The notes below the pieces were generated by a model. That model was not told the origin of the DNA. It saw only the letters and a list, made by a program, of their open reading frames with translations, and did no database searches. A program made the translations under genes and the position numbers. From contig NW_027328092.1 in the NCBI RefSeq assembly GCF_047675955.1, positions 868,001 through 932,000 on the forward strand: 64,000 nt of DNA, in the 5' to 3' direction. Below, piece after piece: positions 21,601-33,945 of this stretch (within the stretch, counting starts at the first letter, position 1; every line of letters begins with the position of its first letter). The stretch is from Chlorocebus sabaeus (taxonomy: Eukaryota > Chordata > Mammalia > Primates > Cercopithecidae).

Positions 21601-22972
21601 CCCTTCAGGAAGCCTTTCGCTAAGTCTGTTCTTGTGGAATATTCAAGGTGATATCTGGAAGCCCATAGAGTGCTATGGTGAAAAAGGAAATATCTTCCGT
21701 TAAAAACTGGAAAGAAGCTTTCTGAGAAACTGCTCTGTGTTCTGTTAATTCATCTCACAGAGTTACAGCTTTCCCCTCAAGAAGCCTTTCGCTAAGACTG
21801 TTCTTGTGAAATTTGCACATTGATATCTGGAAGTCCATACAGGGCTACGGTGTAAAAGGAAATATCTTCCGATAAAAACTGGAAGGAAGCTTTATGAGAA
21901 ACTGCTTTGTGTCCTGTTAATTCATCTCACAGAGTTACAGCCTTCCCTTCAAGATGCCTTTCGCTAAGACTCTTCTTGTGGAATTGGCAAAGTGTTATTT
22001 GGAAGCCCGTAGATGTCTACGGTGAAAAAGGAAATATCTTCCTTTAAAAACTGGAAAGAAGCTTTCTGAGAAACTGCTTTGTGTTCTGTTAATTCATCTC
22101 ACAGAGTCACTGCTTTCACCTCAAGAATCCTTTCGCTGAGAGTCTTCATGTGGAAATTTCATAGTGATATTTTCAAGCCCATAGAGGGCTAAGGTGAAAA
22201 AGGAAATATCCTAAGATAAAAACTGAAAAGAAGCATTCTGAGAAACTACTTTGTGTTCTGTTAATTCATCTCACAGTGTTACAGCTTTGCCCTCAAGAGG
22301 CCTTTCGCGAAGACACTTCTTGTGGAATTTGCAAAGTGATATTTGGAAGCCCATAGAGGGCTAAGGTGAAAAAAGAAATATCTTTTGTTAAAAACTGAAA
22401 GAGGCTTTCTGAGAAACTGCTCTGTGTTCTATTAATTCATCTCACAGAGTTACTGCTTTCCCAGAAAGAAGCCATTCTCTAAGATTCTTCTTGTGGATTT
22501 TTCAAAGTGATATTGGAAGCCCATAGAGGGCTATGGTGAAAAAGGGAATATCTTCCATTAAAAACTGGAAAGAATCTTTCTGAGAAACTACTTTGTGTTC
22601 TGTTAATTCATCTCACAGAGTTACAGCTTTCCCCTCAAGAAGCCTTTCGCTAAGACTGTTCTTCTGGAATTTTGAAAGTGATATTTGGAATCCCATAGAG
22701 GGCTATGTTGAAAAAGGAAAGATCTTCCGTTAAAAACTGGAAAGAACCTTTCTGAGAAATTGCTTTGTGTTCTTTTAATTCATCTCACAGAGTTACTGCG
22801 TTCCTCTCAAGAAGCCTTTCGCTAAGACTGTTCTTGTGGAATTTGCAAAGTGATATTTGGAAGCCCATATAGGGTTATGGTGAAAAAGGAAATATCTTCC
22901 GTTAAAAACTGGAAAGAAGCATTCTGAGAAACTGCTTTGTGTTCTCTTAGTTCATCTCACAGAGTTACAGCT
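18687..22972. repeat. HOR copy 6, complete 25-mer (4,286 bp)
   Basis: m1-m25 in order. One base shorter than copy 5. Own variants: TTATCTCTCCGAG at the m10/m11 border, CTTCAGTTAAAAAC in m11 (others CTTCAGGT), CAAAATGGTATTTGG in m13, and AAGAGGCCTTTCGCG in m22. It is the last complete 25-mer; none occurs in the remaining 41 kb. Confidence 0.92.
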
Positions 22973-25713
22973 TGCCCCTCTAGAAGCCTTTCGCTAAGAC
23001 TGTTCTTGTGGAATTTGCAAAGTGACATTTGGAAGCCCATAGTGGGCTATGGTGAAAAAGGAAATATCCTAAGATAAAAACTGAAAAGAAGCTTTCTGAG
23101 AAACTGCCTTGTGTTCTGTTAATTCATCTCACAGGGTTACAGCTTTCTCCACAAGAAGCCTTTCGCTAAGACAGTTCTTGTGGAATTTCAAAGTGATATT
23201 TGTAAAGCCATAGAAGGATATGATGAAAAAGGAAATATCTTCTGTTAAAAACTGGAAAGAAGCTTTCTGAGAAACTGCTTTGTGTTCTGTTAATTCATCT
23301 CACGGAGATACAGCTTTCTCCTCAAGAAGTTTTCGCTAAGACTGTGCTTCTGGAATTTGGAAAGTGATATTTGGAAGCCCATAGAGGGCTATGGTGAAAA
23401 AGGAAAGATCTTCCGTTAAAAACTGGAAAGAACCTTTCTGAGAAATTGCTTTGTGTTCTTTTAATTCATCTCACAGAGTTACTGCGTTCCTCTCAAGAAG
23501 CCTTTCGCAAAGATTGTTCTTGTGGAATTTGCAAAATGATATTTGGAAGCCCATAGAGGGTTATGGTGAAAAAGTAAAATCTTCCCTTAAAAACTGGAAA
23601 GAAGCTTTCTGAGAAACTGCTTTGTTTTCGGTTAATTCATCTCACAGTTACTGCTTTCCCCTCAAGAAGCCTTTTGCTAAGACTGTTCTTGTGGAATTTG
23701 GAAAGTGATATTTGGAAGCCCAGAGAGGGCTATGGTGGAAAAGAAAATATCTTCCGTTAAAAACTGGAAAGAAGCTTTCTGAGAAACTGCTTTGTGTTCT
23801 GTCAATTCATCTCACAGAGTTACAGCTTCCCCTCAAGAAGCCTTTCGCTAAGACTGTTGTTGTGGAATTTTCAAAGTAATATTTTCAAGCCCATAGAGGG
23901 CTTAGGTGAAAAAGGAAATATCCTAAGATAAAAACTGGAAAGAATCTTTCTGAGAAATTGCTTTGTGTTCTGTTAATTCATCTCACAGAGTTACTGCGTT
24001 CCCCTCAAGAAGCCTTTCGCTAAGACTGTTCTTGTGGAATTTGAAAAGTGATATTTGGAAGCCCATAGAGGGTTATGGTGAAAAAGGAAAATCTTCCCTT
24101 AAAAACTGGAAAGAAGCTTCCTGAGAAACTGCTTTGTGTTCGGTTAATTCAACTCACAGTTACTGCTTTCTCCTCAAAAAGCCTTTCGCTAACACTGTAC
24201 TTATGCAATTTGCAAAGTGATATTTGGAAGCCCTTAGAGGGTTAAGGTGAAAAAGGAAATATCTACCGTTAAAAACTGTAAAGAAGCTTTCTGAGAAACT
24301 GCTCTGTGTTCTGTTAATTCATCTCACAGTGTTACAGCATTCCCTTCAGGAAGCCTTTCGCTAAGTCTGTTCTTGTGGAATATTCAAGGTGATATCTGGA
24401 AGCCCATAGAGTGCTATGGTGAAAAAGGAAATATCTTCCGTTAAAAACTGGAAAGAAGCTTTCTGAGAAACTGCTCTGTGTTCTGTTAATTCATCTCACA
24501 GAGTTACAGCTTTCCCCTCAAGAAGCCTTTCGCTAAGACTGTTCTTGTGAAATTTGCACATTGATATTTGGAAGTCCATACAGGGCTACGGTGTAAAAGG
24601 AAATATCTTCCGATAAAAACTGGAAGGAAGCTTTATGAGAAACTGCTTTGTGTCCTGTTAATTCATCTCACAGAGTTACAGCCTTCCCTTCAAGATGCCT
24701 TTCGCTAAGACTCTTCTTGTGGAATTGGCAAAGTGTTATTTGGAAGCCCGTAGAGGTCTACGGTGAAAAAGGAAATATCTTCCTTTAAAAACTGGAAAGA
24801 AGCTTTCTGAGAAACTGCTTTGTGTTCTGTTAATTCATCTCACAGAGTCACTGCTTTCACCTCAAGAATCCTTTCGCTGAGAGTCTTCATGTGGAAATTT
24901 CATAGTGATATTTTCAAGCCCATAGAGGGCTAAGGTGAAAAAGGAAATATCCTAAGATAAAAACTGAAAAGAAGCATTCTGAGAAACTACTTTGTGTTCT
25001 GTTAATTCATCTCACAGTGTTACAGCTTTGCCCTCAAGAAGCCTTTCACGAAGACACTTCTTGTGGAATTTGCAAAGTGATATTTGGAAGCCCATAGAGG
25101 GCTATGGTGAAAAAGGAAATATCTTTTGTTAAAAACTGAAAGAGGCTTTCTGAGAAACTGCTCTGTGTTCTATTAATTCATCTCACAGAGTTACTGCTTT
25201 CCCAGAAAGAAGCCATTCTCTAAGATTCTTCTTGTGGATTTTTCAAAGTGATATTGGAAGCCCATAGAGGGCTATGGTGAAAAAGGGAATATCTTCCGTT
25301 AAAAACTGGAAAGAATCTTTCTGAGAAACTACTTTGTGTTCTGTTAATTCATCTCACAGAGTTACAGCTTTCCCCTCAAGAAGCCTTTCGCTAAGACTGT
25401 TCTTCTGGAATTTTGAAAGTGATATTTGGAATCCCATAGAGGGCTATGGTGAAAAAGGAAAGATCTTCCGTTAAAAACTGGAAAGAACCTTTCTGAGAAA
25501 TTGCTTTGTGTTCTTTTAATTCATCTCACAGAGTTACTGCGTTCCTCTCAAGAAGCCTTTCGCTAAGACTGTTCTTGTGGAATTTGCAAAGTGATATTTG
25601 GAAGCCCATATAGGGTTATGGTGAAAAAGGAAATATCTTCCGTTAAAAACTGGAAAGAAGCATTCTGAGAAACTGCTTTGTGTTCTCTTAGTTCATCTCA
25701 CAGAGTTACAGCT
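22973..25713. repeat. HOR copy 7, transitional 16-mer (2,741 bp)
   Basis: Monomers m1, m2, an m3/m24 hybrid, then m13-m25. Although it also counts 16 monomers it is not the 16-mer of the right-hand domain: it retains m13, m14 and m15 and lacks m4-m12. The path jumps from m3 into m24 and, one monomer later, from the m24/m25 border into m13. It sits between the long-HOR and short-HOR domains. Confidence 0.88.
23316..23486. repeat. Hybrid monomer m3/m24, HOR copy 7
   Basis: The 5' part is m3 (AAGAAGTTTTCGC, GTGCTTCTGG) and the 3' part m24 (CTATGGTGAAAAAGGAAAG, GAACCTTTC, TTCTTTTAATTC). The switch lies at 23,377-23,392. The next monomer is m13, so a second switch follows between about 23,463 and 23,519, inside sequence common to the m24/m25 and m12/m13 borders. 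Confidence 0.85.
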
Positions 25714-26570
25714 TGCCCCTCTAGAAGCCTTTCGCTAAGACTGTTCTTGTGGAATTTGCAAAGTGACATTTGGAAGCCCATAGTGGGCTATGGTGAAAAA
25801 GGAAATATCCTAAGATAAAAACTGAAAAGAAGCTTTCTGAGAAACTGCCTTGTGTTCTGTTAATTCATCTCACAGGGTTACAGCTTTCTCCACAAGAAGC
25901 CTTTCGCTAAGACTGTTCTTGTGGAATTTCAAAGTGATATTTGTAAAGCCATAGAAGGATATGATGAAAAAGGAAATATCTTCTGTTAAAAACTGGAAAG
26001 AAGCTTTCTGAGAAACTGCTTTGTGTTCTGTTAATTCATCTCACAGAGATACAGCTTTCTCCTCAAGAAGTTTTCGCTAAGACTGTGCTTCTGGAATTTG
26101 GAAAGTGATATTTGGAAGCCCATAGAGGGCTACGGTGAAAAAGGAAATAACTTCCGTTAAAAAACAGGAAAGAAGCTTTCTGAGAAACTGCTTTGTGTTC
26201 TGCTAATTCATCTCAAGAGTTACAGCTTTCCCCTCAAGCAGTCTTTCGCTAAGACTGTTCTTGGGGAATTTGCAAAGTGATATTTGGAAGCCCATAGAGG
26301 GCTATGGTGAAAAAAGAAGTATCTTCCGTTAAAAAGTGGAAAGAAGCTTTCTGAGAATCTGCTTTGTGTTCTGTTAATTCATCTCACAGTGTTACAAATC
26401 TCTCCTCAAGTAACCTTTAGCTAAGGCAGATCTTGTGGAATTTGGAAAGTGATATTTGGAAGCCCATAGGGGGCTATGGTGAAAAAGGAAGTATCTTCCG
26501 TTAAAATCTGGAAGAAGATTTCTGAGAAACTACTTTGTGTTCTGTTAATTCATCTCAGAGACTTACATCT

Positions 26571-26742
26571 TTCCCCTCATGAAGCCTTTCCCTAAGACTC
26601 TTCTTGTGGAATTTGCAAAGTGATATTTCGAAGCCCACAGAGGGCTATGGTGAAAAAGGAGATATCCTAAGATAAAAACTGAAGAGAAACTTTCTGAGAA
26701 ACTGCTCTGTATTCTCTTAATTCATCTCACAGAGTTACTGCG
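26571..26742. repeat. Hybrid monomer m6/m15, HOR copy 8 (type site)
   Basis: m6 sequence (CCTCATGAAGCC, ATTTCGAAGCCC, GTATTCTCTT) continues to 26,716 and m15 sequence starts by 26,732 (ACAGAGTTACTGCG), followed by m16. Removes nine monomer lengths (m7-m15). The same hybrid lies at 29,315, 32,059, 37,204, 39,948, 42,692, 45,436, 52,982, 55,726 and 63,271. Confidence 0.87.
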
Positions 26743-27179
26743 TTCCCCTCAAGAAGCCTTTCGCTAAGACTGTTCTTGTGGAATTTGAAAAGTGATATTT
26801 GGAAGCCCATAGAGGGTTATGGTGAAAAAGGAAAATCTTCCCTTAAAAACTGGAAAGAAGCTTCCTGAGAAACTGCTTTGTGTTCGGTTAGTTCAACTCA
26901 CAGTTACTGCTTTCTCCTCAAAAAGCCTTTCGCTAACACTGTTCTTATGCAATTTGCAAAGTGATATTTGGAAGCCCTTAGAGGGTTAAGGTGAAAAAAG
27001 AAATATCTACCGTTAAAATCTGTAAAGAAGCTTTCTGAGAAACTGCTCTGTGTTCTGTTAATTCATCTCACAGTGTTACAGCATTCCCTTCAGGAAGCCT
27101 TTCGCTAAGTCTGTTCTTGTGGAATATTCAAGGTGATATCTGGAAGCCCATAGAGTCCTATGGTGAAAAAGGAAATATC

Positions 27180-27196
27180 TTCCGTTAAAAACGGGA
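27180..27196 (+). promoter_or_regulatory. Near-match to CENP-B box in m18 of copy 8
   Basis: TTCCGTTAAAAACGGGA agrees with the core NTTCGNNNNANNCGGGN at 8 of 9 fixed bases; only the third position differs (C for T). It lies about 25 bp downstream of the usual CENP-B box position in the monomer. Binding is uncertain, since the mismatch is in the TTCG half. Confidence 0.4.
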
Positions 27197-28457
27197 AAGA
27201 AGCTTTCTGAGAAACTGCTCTGTGTTCTGTTAATTCATCTCGCAGAGTTACAGCTTTCCCCTCAAGAAGCCTTTCGCTAAGACTGTTCTTGTGAAATTCG
27301 CACATTGATATTTGGAAGTCCATACAGGGCTACGGTGTAAAAGGAAATATCTTCCGATAAAAACTGGAAGGAAGCTTTATGAGAAACTGCTTTGTGTCCT
27401 GTTAATTCATCTCACAGAGTTACAGCCTTCCCTTCAAGATGCCTTTCGCTAAGACTCTTCTTGTGGAATTGGCAAAGTGTTATTTGGAAGCCCGTAGAGG
27501 TCTACGGTGAAAAAGGAAATATCTTCCTTTAAAAACTGGAAAGAAGCTTTCTGAGAAACTGCTTTGTGTTCTGTTAATTCATCTCACAGAGTCACTGCTT
27601 TCACCTCAAGAATCCTTTCGCTGAGAGTCTTCATGTGGAAATTTCATAGTGATATTTTCAAGCCCATAGAGGGCTAAGGTGAAAAAGGAAATATCCTAAG
27701 ATAAAAACTGAAAAGAAGCATTCTGAGAAACTACTTTGTGTTCTGTTAATTCATCTCACAGTGTTACAGCTTTGCCCTCAAGAAGCCTTTCGCGAAGACA
27801 CTTCTTGTGGAATTTGCAAAGTGATATTTGGAAGCCCATAGTGGGCTATGGTGAAAAAGGAAATATCTTTTGTTAAAAACTGAAAGAGGCTTTCTGAGAA
27901 ACTGCTCTGTGTTCTATTAATTCATCTCACAGAGTTACTGCTTTCCCAGAAAGAAGCCATTCTCTAAGATTCTTCTTGTGGATTTTTCAAAGTGATATTG
28001 GAAGCCCATAGAGGGCTACGGTGAAAAAGGGAATATCTTCCGTTAAAAACTGGAAAGAATCTTTCTGAGAAACTACTTTGTGTTCTGTTAATTCATCTCA
28101 CAGAGTTACAGCTTTCCCCTCAAGAGGCCTTTCGCTAAGACTGTTCTTCTGGAATTTTGAAAGTGATATTTGGAATCCCATAGAGGGCTATGTTGAAAAA
28201 GGAAAGATCTTCCGTTAAAAACTGGAAAGAACCTTTCTGAGAAATTGCTTTGTGTTCTTTTAATTCATCTCACAGAGTTACTGCGTTCCTCTCAAGAAGC
28301 CTTCCGCTAAGACTGTTCTTGTGGAATTTGCAAAGTGATATTTGGAAGCCCATATAGGGTTATGGTGAAAAAGGAAATATCTTCCGTTAAAAACTGGAAA
28401 GAAGCATTCTGAGAAACTGCTTTGTGTTCTCTTAGTTCATCTCACAGAGTTACAGCT

Positions 28458-31201
28458 TGCCCCTCGAGAAGCCTTTCGCTAAGACTGTTCTTGTGGAATT
28501 TGCAAAGTGACATTTGGAAGCCCATAGTGGGCTATGGTGAAAAAGGAAATATCCTAAGATAAAAACTGAAAAGAAGCTTTCTGAGAAACTGCCTTGTGTT
28601 CTGTTAATTCATCTCACAGGGTTACAGCTTTCTCCACAAGAAGCCTTTCGTTAAGACTGTTCTTGTGGAATTTCAAAGTGATATTTGTAAAGCCATAGAA
28701 GGATATGATGAAAAAGGAAATATCTTCTGTTAAAAACTGGAAAGAAGCTTTCTGAGAAACTGCTTTGTGTTCTGTTAATTCATCTCACAGAGATACAGCT
28801 TTCTCCTCAAGAAGTTTTCGCTAAGACTGTGCTTCTGGAATTTGGAAAGTGATATTTGGAAGCCCATAGAGGGCTACGGTGAAAAAGGAAATAACTTCCG
28901 TTAAAAAACAGGAAAGAAGCTTTCTGAGAAACTGCTTTGTGTTCTGCTAATTCATCTCAAGAGTTACAGCTTTCCCCTCAAGCAGTCTTTCGCTAAGACT
29001 GTTCTTGGGGAATTTGCAAAGTGATATTTGGAAGCCCATAGAGGGCTATGGTGAAAAAAGAAGTATCTTCCGTTAAAAAGTGGAAAGAAGCTTTCTGAGA
29101 ATCTGCTTTGTGTTCTGTTAATTCATCTCACAGTGTTACAAATCTCTCCTCAAGTAACCTTTAACTAAGGCAGATCTTGTGGAATTTGGAAAGTGATATT
29201 TGGAAGCCCATAGGGGGCTATGGTGAAAAAGGAAGTATCTTCCGTTAAAATCTGGAAGAAGATTTCTGAGAAACTACTTTGTGTTCTGTTAATTCATCTC
29301 AGAGACTTACATCTTTCCCCTCATGAAGCCTTTCCCTAAGACTCTTCTTGTGGAATTTGCAAAGTGATATTTCGAAGCCCACAGAGGGCTATGGTGAAAA
29401 AGGAGATATCCTAAGATAAAAACTGAAGAGAAACTTTCTGAGAAACTGCTCTGTATTCTCTTAATTCATCTCACAGAGTTACTGCGTTCCCCTCAAGAAG
29501 CCTTTCGCTAAGACTGTTCTTGTGGAATTTGAAAAGTGATATTTGGAAGCCCATAGAGGGTTATGGTGAAAAAGGAAATTCTTCCCTTAAAAACTGGAAA
29601 GAAGCTTCCTGAGAAACTGCTTTGTGTTCGGTTAATTCAACTCACAGTTACTGCTTTCTCCTCAAAAAGCCTTTCGCTAACACTGTTCTTATGCAATTTG
29701 CAAAGTGATATTTGGAAGCCCTTAGAGGGTTAAGGTGAAAAAGGAAATATCTACCGTTAAAAACTGTAAAGAAGCTTTCTGAGAAACTGCTCTGTGTTCT
29801 GTTAATTCATCTCACAGTGTTACAGCATTCCCTTCAGGAAGCCTTTCGCTAAGTCTGTTCTTGTGGAATATTCAAGGTGATATCTGGAAGCCCATAGAGT
29901 CCTATGGTGAAAAAGGAAATATCTTCCGTTAAAAACTGGAAGGAAGCTTTCTGAGAAACTGCTCTGTGTTCTGTTAATTCATCTCGCAGAGTTACAGCTT
30001 TCCCCTCAAGAAGCCTTTCGCTAAGACTGTTCTTGTGAAATTCGCACATTGATATTTGGAAGTCCATACAGGGCTACGGTGTAAAAGGAAATATCTTCCG
30101 ATAAAAACTGGAAGGAAGCTTTATGAGAAACTGCTTTGTGTCCTGTTAATTCATCTCACAGAGTTACAGCCTTCCCTTCAAGATGCCTTTCGCTAAGACT
30201 CTTCTTGTGGAATTGGCAAAGTGTTATTTGGAAGCCCGTAGAGGTCTACGGTGAAAAAGGAAATATCTTCCTTTAAAAACTGGAAAGAAGCTTTCTGAGA
30301 AACTGCTTTGTGTTCTGTTAATTCATCTCACAGAGTCACTGCTTTCACCTCAAGAATCCTTTCGCTGAGACTATTCATGTGGAAATTTCATAGTGATATT
30401 TTCAAGCCCATAGAGGGCTAAGGTGAAAAAGGAAATATCCTAAGATAAAAACTGAAAAGAAGCATTCTGAGAAACTACTTTGTGTTCTGTTAATTCATCT
30501 CACAGTGTTACAGCTTTGCCCTCAAGAAGTCTTTCGCGAAGACACTTCTTGTGGAATTTGCAAAGTGATATTTGGAAGCCCATAGAGGGCTATGGTGAAA
30601 AAGGAAATATCTTTTGTTAAAAACTGAAAGAGGCTTTCTGAGAAACTGCTCTGTGTTCTATTAATTCGTCTCACAGAGTTACTGCTTTCCCAGAAAGAAG
30701 CCATTCTCTAAGATTCTTCTTGTGGATTTTTCAAAGTGATATTGGAAGCCCATAGAGGGCTATGGTGAAAAAGGGAATATCTTCCGTTAAAAACTGGAAA
30801 GAATCTTTCTGAGAAACTACTTTGTGTTCTGTTAATTCATCTCACAGAGTTACAGCTTTCCCCTCAAGAAGCCTTTCGCTAAGACTGTTCTTCTGGAATT
30901 TTGAAAGTGATATTTGGAATCCCATAGAGGGCTATGTTGAAAAAGGAAAGATCTTCCGTTAAAAACTGGAAAGAACCTTTCTGAGAAATTGCTTTGTGTT
31001 CTTTTAATTCATCTCACAGAGTTACTGCGTTCCTCTCAAGAAGCCTTTCGCTAAGACTGTTCTTGTGGAATTTGCAAAGTGATATTTGGAAGCCCATATA
31101 GGGTTATGGTGAAAAAGGAAATATCTTCCGTTAAAAACTGGAAAGAAGCATTCTGAGAAACTGCTTTGTGTTCTCTTAGTTCATCTCACAGAGTTACAGC
31201 T
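28458..31201. repeat. HOR copy 9, 16-mer (2,744 bp)
   Basis: m1-m5, m6/m15 hybrid, m16-m25. TTTCGTTAAGACTG in m2 (28,651) is shared only with copy 15. Own variants are TTAACTAAGG in m5, CTGGAAGGAAGC in m18, GAGACTATTCATG in m21, AAGTCTTTCGCG in m22 and TTAATTCGTC in m22. Confidence 0.92.
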
Positions 31202-33945
31202 TGCCCCTCTAGAAGCCTTTCGCTAAGACTGTTCTTGTGGAATTTGCAAAGTGACATTTGGAAGCCCATAGTGGGCTATGGTGAAAAAGGAAATATCCTA
31301 AGATAAAAACTGAAAAGAAGCTTTCTGAGAAACTGCCTTGTGTTCTGTTAATTCATCTCACAGGGTTACAGCTTTCTCCACAAGAAGCCTTTCGCTAAGA
31401 CTGTTCTTGTGGAATTTCAAAGTGATATTTGTAAAGCCATAGAAGGATATGATGAAAAAGGAAATATCTTCTGTTAAAAACTGGAAAGAAGCTTTCTGAG
31501 AAACTGCTTTGTGTTCTGTTAATTCATCTCACAGAGATACAGCTTTCTCCTCAAGAAGTTTTCGCTAAGACTGTGCTTCTGGAATTTGGAAAGTGATATT
31601 TGGAAGCCCATAGAGGGCTACGGTGAAAAAGGAAATAACTTCCGTTAAAAAACAGGAAAGAAGCTTTCTGAGAAACTGCTTTGTGTTCTGCTAATTCATC
31701 TCAAGAGTTACAGCTTTCCCCTCAAGCAGTCTTTCGCTAAGACTGTTCTTGGGGAATTTGCAAAGTGATATTTGGAAGCCCATAGAGGGCTATGGTGAAA
31801 AAAGAAATATCTTCCGTTAAAAAGTGGAAAGAAGCTTTCTGAGAATCTGCTTTGTGTTCTGTTAATTCATCTCACAGTGTTACAAATCTCTCCTCAAGTA
31901 ACCTTTAGCTAAGGCAGATCTTGTGGAATTTCGAAAGTGATATTTGGAAGCCCATAGGGGGCTATGGTGGAAAAGGAAGTATCTTCCGTTAAAATCTGGA
32001 AGAAGATTTCTGAGAAACTACTTTGTGTTCTGTTAATTCATCTCAGAGACTTACATCTTTCCCCTCATGAAGCCTTTCCCTAAGACTCTTCTTGTGGAAT
32101 TTGCAAAGTGATATTTCGAAGCCCACAGAGGGCTATGGTGAAAAAGGAGATATCCTAAGATAAAAACTGAAGAGAAACTTTCTGAGAAACTGCTCTGTAT
32201 TCTCTTAATTCATCTCACAGAGTTACTGCGTTCCCCTCAAGAAGCCTTTCGCTAAGACTGTTCTTGTGGAATTTGAAAAGTGATATTTGGAAGCCCATAG
32301 AGGGTTATGGTGAAAAAGGAAAATCTTCCCTTAAAAACTGGAAAGAAGCTTCCTGAGAAACTGCTTTGTGTTCGGTTAATTCAACTCACAGTTACTGCTT
32401 TCTCCTCAAAAAGCCTTTCGCTAACACTGTTCTTATGCAATTTGCAAAGTGATATTTGGAAGCCCTTAGAGGGTTAAGGTGAAAAAGGAAATATCTACCG
32501 TTAAAAACTGTAAAGAAGCTTTCTGAGAAACTGCTCTGTGTTCTGTTAATTCATCTCACAGTGTTACAGCATTCCCTTCAGGAAGCCTTTCGCTAAGTCT
32601 GTTCTTGTGGAATATTCAAGGTGATATCTGGAAGCCCATAGAGTCCTATGGTGAAAAAGGAAATATCTTCCGTTAAAAACTGGAAAGAAGCTTTCTGAGA
32701 AACTGCTCTGTGTTCTGTTAATTCATCTCACAGAGTTACAGCTTTCCCCTCAAGAAGCCTTTCGCTAAGACTGTTCTTGTGAAATTCGCACATTGATATT
32801 TGGAAGTCCATACAGGGCTACAGTGTAAAAGGAAATATCTTCCGATAAAAACTGGAAGGAAGCTTTATGAGAAACTGCTTTGTGTCCTGTTAATTCATCT
32901 CACAGAGTTACAGCCTTCCCTTCAAGATGCCTTTCGCTAAGACTCTTCTTGTGGAATTGGCAAAGTGTTATTTGGAAGCCCGTAGAGGTCTACGGTGAAA
33001 AAGGAAATATCTTCCTTTAAAAACTGGAAAGAAGCTTTCTGAGAAACTGCTTTGTGTTCTGTTAATTCATCTCACAGAGTCACTGCTTTCACCTCAAGAA
33101 TCCTTTCGCTGAGACTCTTCATGTGGAAATTTCATAGTGATATTTTCAAGCCCATAGAGGGCTAAGGTGAAAAAGGAAATATCCTAAGATAAAAACTGAA
33201 AAGAAGCATTCTGAGAAACTACTTTGTGTTCTGTTAATTCATCTCACAGTGTTACAGCTTTGCCCTCAAGAAGCCTTTCGCGAAGACACTTCTTGTGGAA
33301 TTTGCAAAGTGATATTTGGAAGCCCATAGAGGGCTATGGTGAAAAAGGAAATATCTTTTGTTAAAAACTGAAAGAGGCTTTCTGAGAAACTGCTCTGTGT
33401 TCTATTAATTCATCTCACAGAGTTACTGCTTTCCCAGAAAGAAGCCATTCTCTAAGATTCTTCTTGTGGATTTTTCAAAGTGATATTGGAAGCCCATAGA
33501 GGGCTATGGTGAAAAAGGGAATATCTTCCGTTAAAAACTGGAAAGAATCTTTCTGAGAAACTACTTTGTGTTCTGTTAATTCATCTCACAGAGTTACAGC
33601 TTTCCCCTCAAGAAGCCTTTCGCTAAGACTGTTCTTCTGGAATTTTGAAAGTGATATTTGGAATCCCATAGAGGGCTATGTTGAAAAAGGAAAGATCTTC
33701 CGTTAAAAACTGGAAAGAACCTTTCTGAGAAATTGCTTTGTGTTCTTTTAATTCATCTCACAGAGTTACTGCGTTCCTCTCAAGAAGCCTTTCGCTAAGA
33801 CTGTTCTTGTGGAATTTGCAAAGTGATATTTGGAAGCCCATATAGGGTTATGGTGAAAAAGGAAATATCTTCCGTTAAAAACTGGAAAGAAGCATTCTGA
33901 GAAACTGCTTTGTGTTCTCTTAGTTCATCTCACAGAGTTACAGCT
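31202..33945. repeat. HOR copy 10, 16-mer (2,744 bp)
   Basis: m1-m5, m6/m15 hybrid, m16-m25. AATTTCGAAAG and GGTGGAAAAGG in m5 and CTACAGTGTAAAAGG in m19 recur together in copy 15, offset 13,377 bp, tying the two copies by descent. Confidence 0.92.

Larger units (their letters stand above)
25714..28457. repeat. HOR copy 8, 16-mer (2,744 bp)
   Basis: m1-m5, m6/m15 hybrid, m16-m25; first copy of the derived class. Carries AAAACGGGAAAG in m18 (a near CENP-B core), CTACGGTGAAAAAGGG in m23 and CTTCCGCTAAG in m25; the last two are shared with copy 14, 16,121 bp away. Confidence 0.92.
24600..29100. repeat. Source-like segment, duplicated at offset 16,121 bp
   Basis: The end of copy 7, all of copy 8 and the start of copy 9 match 40.7-45.2 kb through TTCACGAAG/CTATGGTGAAAAAGGAAAG, CTACGGTGAAAAAGGG, CTTCCGCTAAG and TTTCGTTAAGACTG. 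Limits are approximate, set by the nearest diagnostic bases. Confidence 0.7.

Noticed and set aside
30522..30704. Minus-strand open frames of 60 codons in m22-m23 (also at 51445 and 61734)
   Set aside because: Same reasoning: they follow repeat variants in m22, with no sign of coding selection or known protein similarity.
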